From Streptomyces scabiei 87.22 (GTDB lineage: Bacteria; Actinomycetota; Actinomycetes; Streptomycetales; Streptomycetaceae): 64,000 nucleotides of DNA. The notes beneath the pieces were generated by a model. That model saw only the letters and a list, made by a program, of their open reading frames with translations. It searched no databases and had not been told where the DNA came from. The position numbers were made by a program, and so were the translations under genes. Below, piece after piece: positions 41,108 through 50,178 of this stretch (position 1 is its first letter; every line of letters starts with the position of its first letter). Where the stretch lies: NCBI RefSeq assembly GCF_000091305.1, contig NC_013929.1, positions 2,976,001 through 3,040,000 on the forward strand. Reading direction: 5' to 3'.

Positions 41108-42790
41108 CTACTCCACGCCGATCAGCAGCAGGGCGCCCTGCCGGCCGCCCCGGTACACCACCGTGTCCACCGCCAGGTGCTCCCGTACCCGGGTCTCCAC
41201 GTGCTCGACGACCTCGGCGGGGGCCTCGTCCCCCAGGACCAGGGTGACCATCTCGCCGCCCGCGGCCAGCATCCGGTCGACCACCGCGGCCGCGGTCAGG
41301 GTGACGTCGGAGCCGATGACGGCGACATCGCCGTCGATGAGGCCGAGGACGTCGCCGGCCTGGCAGATGCCGGCCATGGTCCAGGACTGGCGTTCGGCGA
41401 TGACGACCTCGGCGTAGCGGGTGGCGCCGGCGGCGGACGTCATGGAGACGACGTCCTCGTCGAAGCGGCGGCCCGGTTCGTGGACGGCGAGGGCGGCGAT
41501 GCCCTGCACCGCCGAGCGGGTGGGGATGAGGGCGACGCGGACGCCCTCCGTGCGGGCCTGCTCGGCGGCGGCCGCCGCCGTGTGCCGCAGGTCCGCGTCG
41601 TTGGGCAGCAGCACCACCTCGCGCGCGTGCGCACGCCGTACGGCCTCCACCAGCTCCCCGCTGGCGGGCGGCTCCCCGGGGCGGGCCAGGACCGTGGTCG
41701 CGCCCGCCTCGGCGTACAGCCCGGCCAGCCCCTCACCGGGGACGACGGCCACGACGGCCCGCTGGGCGCGCTCGCGCGGCGGCCGCCCGGTCTCACCGGT
41801 CACATGGGCGTCCCCGGCCCCGAAGTGCGTGATCCGGATGCGGTACGGGCGCCCGGCCTCGACACCCGCCTCCACGGCGGCTCCGGCGTCGTCGACGTGC
41901 ACGTGCACGTTCCACAGCCCGTCGCCGCCGACCACCACCAGCGAGTCGCCGAGGGCGTCCAGCCGGCTCCGCAGACGGGCCACGGCCGCGTCCTGCGCCT
42001 CCAGGAGGTAGATCACCTCGAACGCGGGGCCGCCCGCGCCGGGCTTGTCGTCCGCACACACCTCCGCGGTCTGCGCAGCCTGGGCCGAGGGCGTCCGCCC
42101 CCCGGTGCCGGCCACCGCCCTCGGCGCCTCGCCCGTGAACGTCTCCACCAGTGCCGCCAGCACCGCGACCAGGCCCCGTCCGCCCGCGTCCACGACCCCG
42201 GCGCGGGCCAGGGCCGCCAGCTGGCCCGGGGTCCCCGCCAGGGCCGTCCCGGCGCCCTCGTAGGCGGCGCGGGCGACCGTGCCGCAGTCGCCCTCGACGG
42301 CGGTGGCCGCGTCGGCCGCCGCGGAGGCGACCGTGAGAACGGTGCCCTCGACGGGGTGGGCGACCGCGTCCCGGGCGGAGTCGGCGGCGTGCCGCAGCGC
42401 GAGCCGCAGGCCCCGGCCGTCGGTGTGAACCGCGTCACCGTCGTCGGAGAGCACCTGGGCCATACCCCGCAGGAGCTGGGCGAGGATCGTCCCGGAGTTG
42501 CCCCGGGCCCCGATCAGGGCCCCGTGCGCCATGGCCCGCGCCGCCTCGGCGAGGGTGGGCCGGTCCGCGCCCGCCGCGGCGCCGGTCTCGTGGCCCGCGA
42601 AGACGGCCTCCACGGCCGCCGCCGCCGACTCCATCGTCAGGTAGAGGTTGGTGCCGGTGTCGCCGTCGGCCACCGGGTACACGTTGATGGCGTCGATCTC
42701 CTCGCGCGCGCGTCCCAGCGCGGCCAGCGCGAGTCCGCACCAGGTGCGTACCGCGAGAGCATCGAAGAATGTCTGCGGCACCTGCGGCAC
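41108..42790 (-). CDS. DAK2-domain protein (FakA/YloV-like kinase)
   Basis: A 560-residue protein. The N-terminal DhaL/DAK2 domain has the Mg-ATP loop INVYPVADGDTGTNLYLTM (about 27-45) and ARGNSGTILAQLLRGMA. A middle linker and a C-terminal FakA-type domain follow, with WNVHVHVDDAGAAVEAG and VLGDEAPAEVVEHVE. In Firmicutes this architecture is FakA, which phosphorylates fatty acids bound to FakB. GTG 42790 has AGGAGG 5 nt upstream; a second GTG three codons later is an alternative. It is usually found beside rpmB and recG. The substrate in Streptomyces is not known. Confidence 0.88.
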   Translation of the reverse strand: MPQVPQTFFDALAVRTWCGLALAALGRAREEIDAINVYPVADGDTGTNLYLTMESAAAAVEAVFAGHETGAAAGADRPTLAEAARAMAHGALIGARGNSGTILAQLLRGMAQVLSDDGDAVHTDGRGLRLALRHAADSARDAVAHPVEGTVLTVASAAADAATAVEGDCGTVARAAYEGAGTALAGTPGQLAALARAGVVDAGGRGLVAVLAALVETFTGEAPRAVAGTGGRTPSAQAAQTAEVCADDKPGAGGPAFEVIYLLEAQDAAVARLRSRLDALGDSLVVVGGDGLWNVHVHVDDAGAAVEAGVEAGRPYRIRITHFGAGDAHVTGETGRPPRERAQRAVVAVVPGEGLAGLYAEAGATTVLARPGEPPASGELVEAVRRAHAREVVLLPNDADLRHTAAAAAEQARTEGVRVALIPTRSAVQGIAALAVHEPGRRFDEDVVSMTSAAGATRYAEVVIAERQSWTMAGICQAGDVLGLIDGDVAVIGSDVTLTAAAVVDRMLAAGGEMVTLVLGDEAPAEVVEHVETRVREHLAVDTVVYRGGRQGALLLIGVE

Positions 42791-42920
42791 CTGCGCCTCC
42801 TTGAGCTGCGTGGCTGCTGGACGTGGGACCGGGGGACGCCGCACGCCGCACGCAGCGTAGACCCGCGGTGGTGACCGCCGGTAAGAGGGCCGGGACGAGG
42901 CCCCGACCAGCCATGGTAGT

Positions 42921-42950
42921 TTCGTTGTGCGGACGCAGTCGTTGTATGCT
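42921..42950 (+). promoter_or_regulatory. Candidate rpmB promoter
   Basis: TTCGTT (42921-42926) and TATGCT (42945-42950) are 18 nt apart upstream of rpmB. The -10 is a good match; the -35 is weak. It would give a leader of roughly 130 nt. Confidence 0.4.
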
Positions 42951-43026
42951 GCTCCGGTTGTCCGATTCGGATCCATGATCCAGACCGGACTCTCCCCCTG
43001 GCAACGCCACTCGGGTCCCAGTCGAT

Positions 43027-43055
43027 GGGATCGTGATCCCGGCATGCCGGGATCA
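43027..43055 (+). promoter_or_regulatory. Overlapping palindromes in the rpmB leader
   Basis: GGGATC-GT-GATCCC (43027-43040) and the perfect 22-nt palindrome 43034-43055 (TGATCCCGGCA with its complement) share the central GATCCC, so only one hairpin can form at a time. A third GGATC-cat-GATCC lies upstream near 42971-42983. Such alternative pairing suits autoregulation or attenuation of the L28 gene. Confidence 0.5.
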
Positions 43056-43089
43056 ACCGTAAGTGCATCTGAAGTCTTTGGAGTGACCC

Positions 43090-43275
43090 GTGGCTGCCAA
43101 CTGCGACGTCTGTGGCAAGGGGCCGAGCTTCGGCAACAACATCTCGCACTCGCACCGCCGTACGTCCCGTCGCTGGAACCCGAACATCCAGCGCGTCCGT
43201 ACCGTGGTCGGCGGGACGCCGAAGCGCGTGAACGCTTGCACCTCGTGCATCAAGGCCGGCAAGGTCTCGCGCTGA
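43090..43275 (+). CDS. rpmB: 50S ribosomal protein L28, zinc-binding form
   Basis: A 61-residue ribosomal protein: [20 protein letters not shown], then [17 protein letters not shown] and a C-terminal [12 protein letters not shown]. The two CxxC pairs mark the zinc-containing paralogue. The start is GTG 43090 with TGGAG about 8 nt upstream. Streptomyces also carry zinc-free ribosomal paralogues under Zur control elsewhere. Single-gene transcript with a strong terminator. Confidence 0.95.
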   Translation: MAANCDVCGKGPSFGNNISHSHRRTSRRWNPNIQRVRTVVGGTPKRVNACTSCIKAGKVSR

Positions 43276-43309
43276 CGCAGCGCGCGGCCACTGCTGGTTC
43301 GCTGCTCAG

Positions 43310-43341
43310 AGCCGGTCCACCGTGAGGTGGGCCGGCTTTTT
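43310..43341 (+). terminator. Intrinsic terminator of rpmB
   Basis: 12-bp stem AGCCGGTCCACC (43310-43321) / GGTGGGCCGGCT (43326-43337) with a GTGA loop and one T-G wobble, followed by a run of T residues (43337-43341). Confidence 0.9.
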
Positions 43342-43439
43342 GCGGTCCCCGTACGCGCCAGGGGTTCTGCCGTGCCCGTACGCGGATCCGTGGACGGCGG
43401 CCGAGCCGGTACGCCGCCACGGCCCGCCCGCGCGGGACG

Positions 43440-44261
43440 TCAGGCGGTCGGAGCACCCCGTGTGAGGGCCCAGCCGTGGTCCACGGGCCCGATCCCGCCG
43501 CCGAGGGCGAAGCCGCCGGAGATCGCCCCGGTCACATACGCCTTGGCCGCCGTCACGGCCTCCGGCACGGTCCGTCCGCGGGCGAGGTGCGCGGCGATCG
43601 CGGAGGCGAGGGTGCAGCCCGTGCCGTGCGTGTGCCGGTTGTCGTACCGGGGGGCCCGCAGCCAGTGCTCCTCGGCGCCGTCGGTCAGCAGGTCGACGGC
43701 GTCCCCCGGGAGATGGCCGCCCTTGATCAGCGCCCACCGGGGCCCGTGGGCCAGCAGGGCCTCGGCCGCCTCCCGCATCCCGGCCTCCGACCGGACCCGC
43801 ACGCCGGTGAGCCGGGTCACCTCGTCGAGGTTCGGGGTCGCGACGGTGGCCACCGGCAGCAGCCGTGTCCGTACGGAGTCCAGGGCGGAGGCGGCGAGGA
43901 GCGGGTCGCCGTGCTTGGAGACGCCGACCGGGTCGACGACGACCGGCGCGTCCGTGGCCGCCAGCAACGCGGCGACGGCCTCGACGAGTTCGGCGGAGGC
44001 GAGCATGCCGGTCTTGACGGCCTGGACACCGATGTCGTCGACGACACTGCGGTACTGGGCGCGCACGGCCTCGACGGGAAGCTCCCAGGCGCCCTGTACG
44101 CCGCGGGAGTTCTGCGCGGTGACGGCCGTGACGACGCTCATCCCGTGCACGCCGAGCGCGAGCATGGTCTTCAGGTCGGCCTGGATCCCGGCCCCGCCGC
44201 CGGAGTCGGACCCCGCCACGGTGAGGACCCTCGGGGGCGCGGGGCTCGGGGCGGCGGTCAT
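43440..44261 (-). CDS. thiD: Hydroxymethylpyrimidine/phosphomethylpyrimidine kinase
   Basis: Two-step kinase of thiamine biosynthesis making HMP pyrophosphate. It is 273 residues of the ribokinase fold: [21 protein letters not shown] (in part) at the N-terminus, [28 protein letters not shown] and the anion hole [20 protein letters not shown] 44261 overlaps the thiL stop by 4 nt. Confidence 0.95.
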   Translation of the reverse strand: MTAAPSPAPPRVLTVAGSDSGGGAGIQADLKTMLALGVHGMSVVTAVTAQNSRGVQGAWELPVEAVRAQYRSVVDDIGVQAVKTGMLASAELVEAVAALLAATDAPVVVDPVGVSKHGDPLLAASALDSVRTRLLPVATVATPNLDEVTRLTGVRVRSEAGMREAAEALLAHGPRWALIKGGHLPGDAVDLLTDGAEEHWLRAPRYDNRHTHGTGCTLASAIAAHLARGRTVPEAVTAAKAYVTGAISGGFALGGGIGPVDHGWALTRGAPTA

Positions 44262-45223
44262 GACTCGATGTCCCCGAAGTGGTCCCAGCCGCCCTTGCTG
44301 GTCCAGGGCGCCCCGTCCACGGTCACCTGGGGCAGCGCCGAGGGGTTGAGGACCTCGCCGATCACCTTCCAGCGCGCGGGCAGCTTCACGTCCTGCGGGA
44401 AGGTGGCCACGATCGCGTGGTCCTCGCCGCCGGTGAGCACCCACTGGAGGGGGTCGACGCCCACGGCCTGACCGATGTCGTGCATCTGGGTCGGGATGTC
44501 GATCGCGCCGGAGCGGATGTCGATCCGGCACTTGCTGGCCTCCGCGATGTGCCCCAGGTCCGCGATCAGCCCGTCGCTGACGTCGCACATCGCGGTCGCG
44601 CCGAGGGAGGCGGCGGCCGGGCCCGCGTGGTACGGCGGTTCGGGGCGCCGATGGGCCTCCACGAAGGCGCGCGGCGAGCGGAAGCCGCGGGAGAGCACCG
44701 TGTGCCCGGCGGCGGACCAGCCGAGCCAGCCGGTGACGGCGACGACGTCGCCGGGCCGGGCTCCGCCCCTGGTCACGGGCTCGTGGTTGCGCAGGTCACC
44801 GAGTGCGGTGATGGAGATCATGATGGTGTCGCCGCGGACGACGTCCCCGCCCACCACGGCCGCCCCGGCGACCTGGCACTCGTCGCGCAGGCCGTCCATC
44901 AGCTCGGTGGCCCAGGTCACCGGGAGATCGGCGGGCGCGACCAGACCGAGCAGCAGGGCGGTGGGCACGGCGCCCATGGCGGCGATGTCCGCCAGGTTCT
45001 GCGCGGCGGCCTTGCGCCCCACGTCGTAGGCCGTGGACCAGTCGCGCCGGAAGTGCCGCCCCTCCAGGAGCAGGTCGGTGCTCGCCACGACCCTGCGGTC
45101 CGGCGCCGCCACCACGGCGGCGTCGTCGCCGGGGCCGACCCGGACCGCCGGGGTGGTGGTGAGCCGGGAGGTGAGCTCCCTGATGAGCCCGAACTCCCCC
45201 AGCTCTCCCACGGTGCCCTTCAT
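44258..45223 (-). CDS. thiL: Thiamine-monophosphate kinase
   Basis: Last step of thiamine pyrophosphate synthesis, 321 residues of the PurM-like fold. Motifs are [38 protein letters not shown] and [15 protein letters not shown] with [17 protein letters not shown] 45223 is chosen by family length; 66 open codons upstream are not family-like. It is translationally coupled to thiD. No TPP riboswitch was seen upstream. Confidence 0.95.
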   Translation of the reverse strand: MKGTVGELGEFGLIRELTSRLTTTPAVRVGPGDDAAVVAAPDRRVVASTDLLLEGRHFRRDWSTAYDVGRKAAAQNLADIAAMGAVPTALLLGLVAPADLPVTWATELMDGLRDECQVAGAAVVGGDVVRGDTIMISITALGDLRNHEPVTRGGARPGDVVAVTGWLGWSAAGHTVLSRGFRSPRAFVEAHRRPEPPYHAGPAAASLGATAMCDVSDGLIADLGHIAEASKCRIDIRSGAIDIPTQMHDIGQAVGVDPLQWVLTGGEDHAIVATFPQDVKLPARWKVIGEVLNPSALPQVTVDGAPWTSKGGWDHFGDIES

Positions 45224-45450
45224 CGTCGTATCGCCCCTTCTCGTGCCGTTTCCAGTGTCGCTCCCGCCCGGTCGCGGGCCGTTGTCGTCCTCGGTACGGT
45301 CGAATGGACCGTCAACTCGCGTCGTCCCCGTCCCCCGGTGCGTGCGGCGCGGCCTCCAGGGGTCTCCCCCCGGCGCCTGACGACGCGATACCGTGGCGTT
45401 CCTTTTCCCGACATGATCCACATGATCCTCGTGGCCGCCCTGGAGGTTCC

Positions 45451-45684
45451 GTGGTACAGGCGTACATCCTGATCCAGACGGAGGTCGGCAAAGCGTCGAC
45501 CGTCGCCGAGACGATCAGCAAGATCCCTGGCGTCGTCCAGGCCGAGGACGTGACGGGTCCCTATGACGTCATCGTGCGCGCCCAGGCCGACACCGTCGAC
45601 GACCTCGGTCGGCTGGTGGTCGCCAAAGTCCAGCAAGTGGACGGGATCACCCGCACCCTGACCTGCCCGGTCGTGCACCTGTAG
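45451..45684 (+). CDS. Stand-alone Lrp/AsnC ligand-binding (RAM) domain protein
   Basis: A 77-residue protein consisting only of the effector-binding domain of Lrp/AsnC regulators: VQAYILIQTEVGKASTVAE, GVVQAEDVTGPYDVIVRAQA and a C-terminal TLTCPVVHL. No DNA-binding helix-turn-helix is present. GTG 45451 is preceded by TGGAGG. Stand-alone RAM proteins bind amino acids in archaea and bacteria; ligand here unknown. Divergent from thiL. Confidence 0.9.
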   Translation: MVQAYILIQTEVGKASTVAETISKIPGVVQAEDVTGPYDVIVRAQADTVDDLGRLVVAKVQQVDGITRTLTCPVVHL

Positions 45685-45704
45685 CCCCCGTCTACCCTGG
45701 GCCG

Positions 45705-46226
45705 GTGAATTCGTTGCGTCACCGGCCGACCGCTCGCCTCGGGCTGCCCGTCCTCGCCGTGTCGTTGATCGCCGTCGCGGGCTGCTCCTCAGCAGACGAC
45801 GGCGGCTCGGCGGCGGTTCCCAGCCCGGGGGCCGCCGCCACGACGCTGTGCCGGAAGCTGGACGGGGTGCTGCCGCGGACGGTGGACGGTCTCGGTCGCC
45901 GGGATCCTCGGCCCGCCTCCGCGCTGACGGCGGGCTGGGGCGACGCGGTGATCATACTGCGCTGTGGTGTGCCGCGGCCGCCCAAGATGGCCGATCCCGC
46001 GGTGGCGGAGGGGCGGGACGACGACGCGGTGGCCGGGGCCGTCGACGGGGTGGACTGGCTGATGGAGAAGCGGGACGACGGGTCGTACCGCTTCACCACG
46101 GCGAATCGTGCGGCGTATGTGGAGGTGTCGGTGACCGCGGATCGGGCCGGGGAGGACACCTCGCCGATCCTGGTGGGGCTGGCGCCCGCCATCAAGAAGG
46201 CGGTTCCTGAGGGGGTCGCCTCCTGA
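45705..46226 (+). CDS. DUF3515-type lipoprotein
   Basis: A 173-residue secreted lipoprotein. The signal peptide ends in a lipobox (LIAVAGC, Cys27). The mature part contains ALTAGWGDAVIILRCGVPRP and VDWLMEKRDDGSYRFTTANR, typical of the actinobacterial DUF3515 family, which is often next to ddl. GTG 45705 lies only about 7 nt after a TACCCT -10-like element (45692-45697), so the mRNA may be leaderless. Function unknown. Confidence 0.87.
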   Translation: MNSLRHRPTARLGLPVLAVSLIAVAGCSSADDGGSAAVPSPGAAATTLCRKLDGVLPRTVDGLGRRDPRPASALTAGWGDAVIILRCGVPRPPKMADPAVAEGRDDDAVAGAVDGVDWLMEKRDDGSYRFTTANRAAYVEVSVTADRAGEDTSPILVGLAPAIKKAVPEGVAS

Positions 46227-46243
46227 GGGATGCCTCAGGAGGC
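46218..46243. terminator. Hairpin terminator between the DUF3515 gene and ddlA
   Basis: Perfect 11-bp stem GCCTCCTGAGG (46218-46228) / CCTCAGGAGGC (46233-46243) with a GATG loop. The stop codon TGA of the upstream gene lies within the 5' arm. Confidence 0.75.
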
Positions 46244-46316
46244 CGTAGGGAGGCTGCGGGCCGGATCGTGGCCGGTCGCGCCCACGGGGTGCACCTCTGC
46301 CTCGGACCCGTCGGGT

Positions 46317-47474
46317 CTACCTCAGACCCGTCGGGCGGTGCAGCGCCGCCTGGATCAGGCGGTCCACCAGCTCCGGGTACTCGATGCCGCTCGCCTGCCA
46401 CATCGCCGGGTACATCGAGATCGGCGTGAAGCCGGGCAGCGTGTTGATCTCGTTGATGACGAACTCGCCGTCCTCCGTGAGGAAGAAGTCCGCGCGGACC
46501 AGACCCTCGCAGGAGGCCGCGTCGAAGGCGTCGACGGCGAGCCGCCGGACCTCGGCGGTCTCCTCGGGCGTCAGCGGGGCCGGGACGATGCCGGGCGTGG
46601 AGTCGATGTACTTGGCGTCGAAGTCGTAGTACGCGTGGGTCTCGGGCGGCGGGATCTCGGCGGGCACGGACGCGCGGGGGCCGTCCTCGAACTCCAGGAC
46701 GCCGCACTCGATCTCCCGGCCGCGCAGGGCCGCCTCGACCAGGATCTTCGGGTCGTGCCGCTGGGCCTCGGCGATCGCCTCGTCGAGACCGGCGAGGTCG
46801 TCGACCTTGGTGATGCCGATGGAGGACCCCGCGCGGGCTGGCTTCACGAAGAGGGGCCAGCCGTGCTCACCGGCGAGGTCGATGATCTTCTTGCGGGCGG
46901 CGGCCTCGTCGAGCTGCCACTCGCGCGGCCGGATCACCACGTACGGACCGACCTTCAGCCCGAAGGAGGTGAACACCCGCTTCATGTACTCCTTGTCCTG
47001 GCCGACCGCCGAGGCGAGCACGCCCGAGCCGACGTAGGGGACCCCGGAGAGCTCCAGCATGCCCTGCAGGGTGCCGTCCTCGCCGTAGGGGCCGTGCAGG
47101 ACGGGGAAGACCACGTCGACCTCGCCGAGCGCCTTGGGCACCGACCCCGGCTCGCTGTAGACGACTTCCCGGTTGGCGGGGTCGACGGGGAGCACCACGC
47201 CGCCCTCCCGCGACTCGGCGAGTTCCTCGACGCTCGGCGTACGGCGGTCGGTGATCGCCATGCGTTCCGGCTCGTCGGCGGTGAGGAACCAGCGGCCCTC
47301 CCGGGTGATGCCGATCGGCAGGACGTCGTACTTGGTCCGGTCGATGGCCCGCAGGACGGCGCCGGCCGTGACCACGGAGATCCCGTGTTCCGAGCTGCGG
47401 CCGCCGAAGACGACGGCCACGCGCGGCTTGCGGGACGGCTGCTCAGGACTCTGGGGGAGGTTCTCGGTGCTCAT
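46317..47474 (-). CDS. ddlA: D-alanine--D-alanine ligase
   Basis: Cytoplasmic peptidoglycan-precursor enzyme of the ATP-grasp fold, 385 residues. Motifs are VAVVFGGRSSEHGISVVT, PVLHGPYGEDGTLQG, KPARAGSSIGI and EINTLPGFTPISMYP. The active-site residue that separates Ddl from D-Ala-D-Lac ligases is Tyr-like in the SGVPYVGSG region, arguing for a normal D-Ala-D-Ala enzyme. ATG 47474 is chosen by family N-terminus. It lies 59 nt after gpsA on the same strand. Confidence 0.95.
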   Translation of the reverse strand: MSTENLPQSPEQPSRKPRVAVVFGGRSSEHGISVVTAGAVLRAIDRTKYDVLPIGITREGRWFLTADEPERMAITDRRTPSVEELAESREGGVVLPVDPANREVVYSEPGSVPKALGEVDVVFPVLHGPYGEDGTLQGMLELSGVPYVGSGVLASAVGQDKEYMKRVFTSFGLKVGPYVVIRPREWQLDEAAARKKIIDLAGEHGWPLFVKPARAGSSIGITKVDDLAGLDEAIAEAQRHDPKILVEAALRGREIECGVLEFEDGPRASVPAEIPPPETHAYYDFDAKYIDSTPGIVPAPLTPEETAEVRRLAVDAFDAASCEGLVRADFFLTEDGEFVINEINTLPGFTPISMYPAMWQASGIEYPELVDRLIQAALHRPTGLR

Positions 47475-47533
47475 ATCGCGTCGAGAGTACCCGGTGGTAG
47501 TGGGCCAGTCAGTGCCCATACGGCCGCTTTCGC

Positions 47534-48544
47534 TCAGCGCCGCTCCGGCTTGGCGCTGCGCGACATCATCTCCTTGAGGGCGACGACCGGCGGCTTGCCG
47601 TCGTGGACGATGTCGACGACCGTCTCCGTGACGGGCATGTCGACGCCGTGCCGGCGCCCCAAGTCCAGTACCGACTCACAGGACTTGACGCCCTCGGCGG
47701 TCTGCTTGGTGACCGCGATGGTCTCCTGGAGGGTCATGCCCCTGCCGAGGTTGGTGCCGAAGGTGTGGTTGCGGGAGAGCGGCGAGGAACAGGTCGCCAC
47801 CAGGTCGCCGAGTCCCGCGAGTCCGGCGAAGGTGAGCGGGTCGGCGCCCATCGCGAGGCCGAGCCGGGTGGTCTCCGCGAGGCCGCGGGTGATGAGCGAA
47901 CCCTTGGCGTTGTCGCCGAGGCCCATGCCGTCCGCGATGCCGACGGCGAGACCGATGACGTTCTTCACCGCGCCGCCCAGTTCGCAGCCGACGACGTCGG
48001 TGTTGGTGTAGGGGCGGAAGTACGGGGTGTGGCAGGCGGCCTGGAGCCGCCGGGCGACGCCCTCGTCGGTGCAGGCGACCACGGAGGCGGCCGGCATCCG
48101 GGAGGCGATCTCCCGCGCCAGGTTGGGTCCGGTGACGACGGCGACACGGTCCTGTCCGACCTTGGCGACGTCCTCGATCACCTCGCTCATCCGCATGGCG
48201 GAACCGAGTTCGACGCCTTTCATGAGCGAGACGAGGACGGTGTCGGGCGCCAGCAGCCCGGTCCAGTCGGCGAGGTTGGCCCGCAGCGTCTGGGAGGGGA
48301 CCGCGAGGACGGTGAAGTCGGCGCCCGCGGCGGCCTCGGCGGCGTCGGTGGTGGCCCGCAGGTTCTCCGGGAGCCGCACTCCGGGGAGATAGTCCGGGTT
48401 GGTTCGGGTGGAGTTGACCGCGTCCGCGAGCTCCGGACGCCGCCCCCACAGGACGGTGTCGCACCCCGCGTCGGCGAGCACCATGCCGAAGGCCGTACCC
48501 CACGAACCGGTGCCGAACACCGCCGCCTTGACCGGCTTGCTCAC
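47534..48544 (-). CDS. gpsA: NAD(P)-dependent glycerol-3-phosphate dehydrogenase
   Basis: Makes sn-glycerol-3-phosphate for phospholipids from dihydroxyacetone phosphate, 336 residues. The dinucleotide fold is VFGTGSWGTAFGMVLADAG, and the catalytic Lys lies in GCELGGAVKNVIGLAVGI. GTG 48544 overlaps the stop of the upstream acyltransferase by 4 nt, joining two steps of phosphatidic acid synthesis in one unit. Confidence 0.96.
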   Translation of the reverse strand: MSKPVKAAVFGTGSWGTAFGMVLADAGCDTVLWGRRPELADAVNSTRTNPDYLPGVRLPENLRATTDAAEAAAGADFTVLAVPSQTLRANLADWTGLLAPDTVLVSLMKGVELGSAMRMSEVIEDVAKVGQDRVAVVTGPNLAREIASRMPAASVVACTDEGVARRLQAACHTPYFRPYTNTDVVGCELGGAVKNVIGLAVGIADGMGLGDNAKGSLITRGLAETTRLGLAMGADPLTFAGLAGLGDLVATCSSPLSRNHTFGTNLGRGMTLQETIAVTKQTAEGVKSCESVLDLGRRHGVDMPVTETVVDIVHDGKPPVVALKEMMSRSAKPERR

Positions 48545-49353
48545 TTGCCCTGCCCCTCTTCCTGACGTTGCTGTCCCCGCAAGGCCCCATTGTGCTGCTC
48601 GGGCTGCCGGTGCTCGACCGCGGCGGCGTTCCTGCGCCGCTGCTCGATCCGCTCCACCTTGGGGTCGTACGGGGTCTTCGGCGCCCGCTCGCCGCGGATC
48701 TCCTCCAGGTGGCGGGTGACGGCGGCCATGATGACCGCGGTGGCGTCCTTCAGCAGGTCCGGGCTCATCTCCCGGCCGTAGAAGCGCGTGAGGTCGACGG
48801 GCGGGCCCGCGAGCACGTGGTGCGTCTTGCGCGGCAGGAGGTGCGGCTTCTTCGCGTACGGCGGCAGCAGTTCGTTGGCACCCCACTGCGCGACCGGGAT
48901 CACCGGGCACCGCGTCTGCAGGGCGACCCGCGCGGCGCCGGTCTTGCCGGTCATGGGCCAGCCGTCCGGGTCGCGGGTGAGGGTGCCCTCGGGGTAGAAG
49001 GCGACGCACTCGCCGCGCTCCACGGCGTCGATGGCGGCCCGGAAGGCGCTCAGCGCGTCGGTGCTCTCGCGATACACGGGAATCTGACCGGTGCCACGCA
49101 TCACGGCCCCGATGAATCCCTTGCCGAAGAGGCCGCTCTTCGCGAGAAAGCGCGGAACCCGGCCGGTGTTGTACTGATAATGGGCGTACGCAAAGGGATC
49201 GACATGCGAATTGTGGTTCACGGCGGTGATAAATCCGCCCTCGGCCGGAATGTTCTCCATTCCACGCCAGTCCCGCTTGATCAGCACCACCAGGGGTGGT
49301 TTGGCGATCACCGCGGCGAGGCGGTACCAGAAGCCGATTCTCCGGCGGGGCAC
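48541..49353 (-). CDS. 1-acyl-sn-glycerol-3-phosphate acyltransferase family protein
   Basis: PlsC-type acyltransferase, 270 residues. The HX4D catalytic motif is AVNHNSHVDPFAYAHY, with PEGT-type motif FYPEGTLTRD and a third block CPVIPVAQWG. A hydrophobic N-terminal segment (FWYRLAAVIAKPPLVVL) fits membrane association. The basic C-terminal 40 residues are low complexity. GTG 49353 is preceded by AGGAAGG. Coupled to gpsA, consistent with a role in phospholipid synthesis. Exact acyl-acceptor is inferred. Confidence 0.9.
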   Translation of the reverse strand: MPRRRIGFWYRLAAVIAKPPLVVLIKRDWRGMENIPAEGGFITAVNHNSHVDPFAYAHYQYNTGRVPRFLAKSGLFGKGFIGAVMRGTGQIPVYRESTDALSAFRAAIDAVERGECVAFYPEGTLTRDPDGWPMTGKTGAARVALQTRCPVIPVAQWGANELLPPYAKKPHLLPRKTHHVLAGPPVDLTRFYGREMSPDLLKDATAVIMAAVTRHLEEIRGERAPKTPYDPKVERIEQRRRNAAAVEHRQPEQHNGALRGQQRQEEGQGK

Positions 49354-49518
49354 GCGGACACCTTCCTCTAGGACTTCCCAGGGCCTGCTTCCGGGGCCCG
49401 GAGCCGCACAAGTGTCGCCCCGGGCTGCCGGTCTGTCGAGAACACCGTACGCCCCGCCCTGTGGCCGTCCATTGCGCCCAGGTGACAATGGCGGCGACAA
49501 GAGAGGGACGGAACGCCC

Positions 49519-50169
49519 GTGCAGTGGACCCTGGTCGTGCCCGTGAAGCCCCTGGCACGGGCCAAGAGCAGGCTCTCGGACACCGCCGCCGACGCGGTGC
49601 GCCCCGGGCTGGCCCTCGCCTTCGCCCAGGACACCGTGGCCGCGGCCCTGGCCGCCACGGCGGTGCGCGGTGTGGTGGTGGTCACGGACGATCCCCTCGC
49701 CGCGCGCGAACTGACGGCCCTCGGCGCCCGCGCCGTGCCGGAGGATCCCGGCGGCGGCCCCGGGGACGGCCTGAACGCCGCTCTGCGGCACGGAGCGGCC
49801 CTCGTGCGCGATGTACGCCCGCAAAGTCCGGTGGCGGCCCTGAACGCCGATCTGCCAGCCCTGCGCCCCGGGGAACTGACCCGCGTCCTGGGCGCGGCCG
49901 CCGCGTTCCCCCGCGCCTTCCTCGCCGACGCGGCCGGCACCGGCACCACCCTGCTCGCCGCGGCTCCGGGCCACGGCCTCTCCCCCGCCTTCGGCCCCGG
50001 GTCCCGCACCCGCCACCGCCGCTCCGGCGCCGTGGAACTCGACCTCACCGCCGTGGACTCCGTACGCCAGGACGTCGACACCGGCGACGACCTGCGCGCC
50101 GCGCTCGGCCTCGGCGTCGGCCCCCGTACGGCCGCGGCGGCCGCGCGGCTGCTGATCCCTGGCCAGTAG
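49519..50169 (+). CDS. cofC: 2-phospho-L-lactate (or PEP) guanylyltransferase, F420 biosynthesis
   Basis: A 216-residue CofC/FbiD protein. It has the GT-A nucleotidyltransferase fold with VVPVKPLARAKSRL at the N-terminus, a GDGLNAALRHG loop and ALNADLPAL, the metal-binding Asp segment. It makes the activated phosphoenolpyruvyl or lactyl nucleotide for coenzyme F420. In actinobacteria the substrate is probably PEP. The start is GTG 49519, preceded by GAGAGGGACGG. Divergent from the acyltransferase. Confidence 0.92.
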   Translation: MQWTLVVPVKPLARAKSRLSDTAADAVRPGLALAFAQDTVAAALAATAVRGVVVVTDDPLAARELTALGARAVPEDPGGGPGDGLNAALRHGAALVRDVRPQSPVAALNADLPALRPGELTRVLGAAAAFPRAFLADAAGTGTTLLAAAPGHGLSPAFGPGSRTRHRRSGAVELDLTAVDSVRQDVDTGDDLRAALGLGVGPRTAAAAARLLIPGQ

Positions 50170-50178
50170 GCTGCGGCC

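Noticed and set aside
44262..45450. Search for a TPP riboswitch near thiL and thiD
   Set aside because: No THI-box-like sequence seen upstream of thiL. These genes are not usually preceded by it in Streptomyces.
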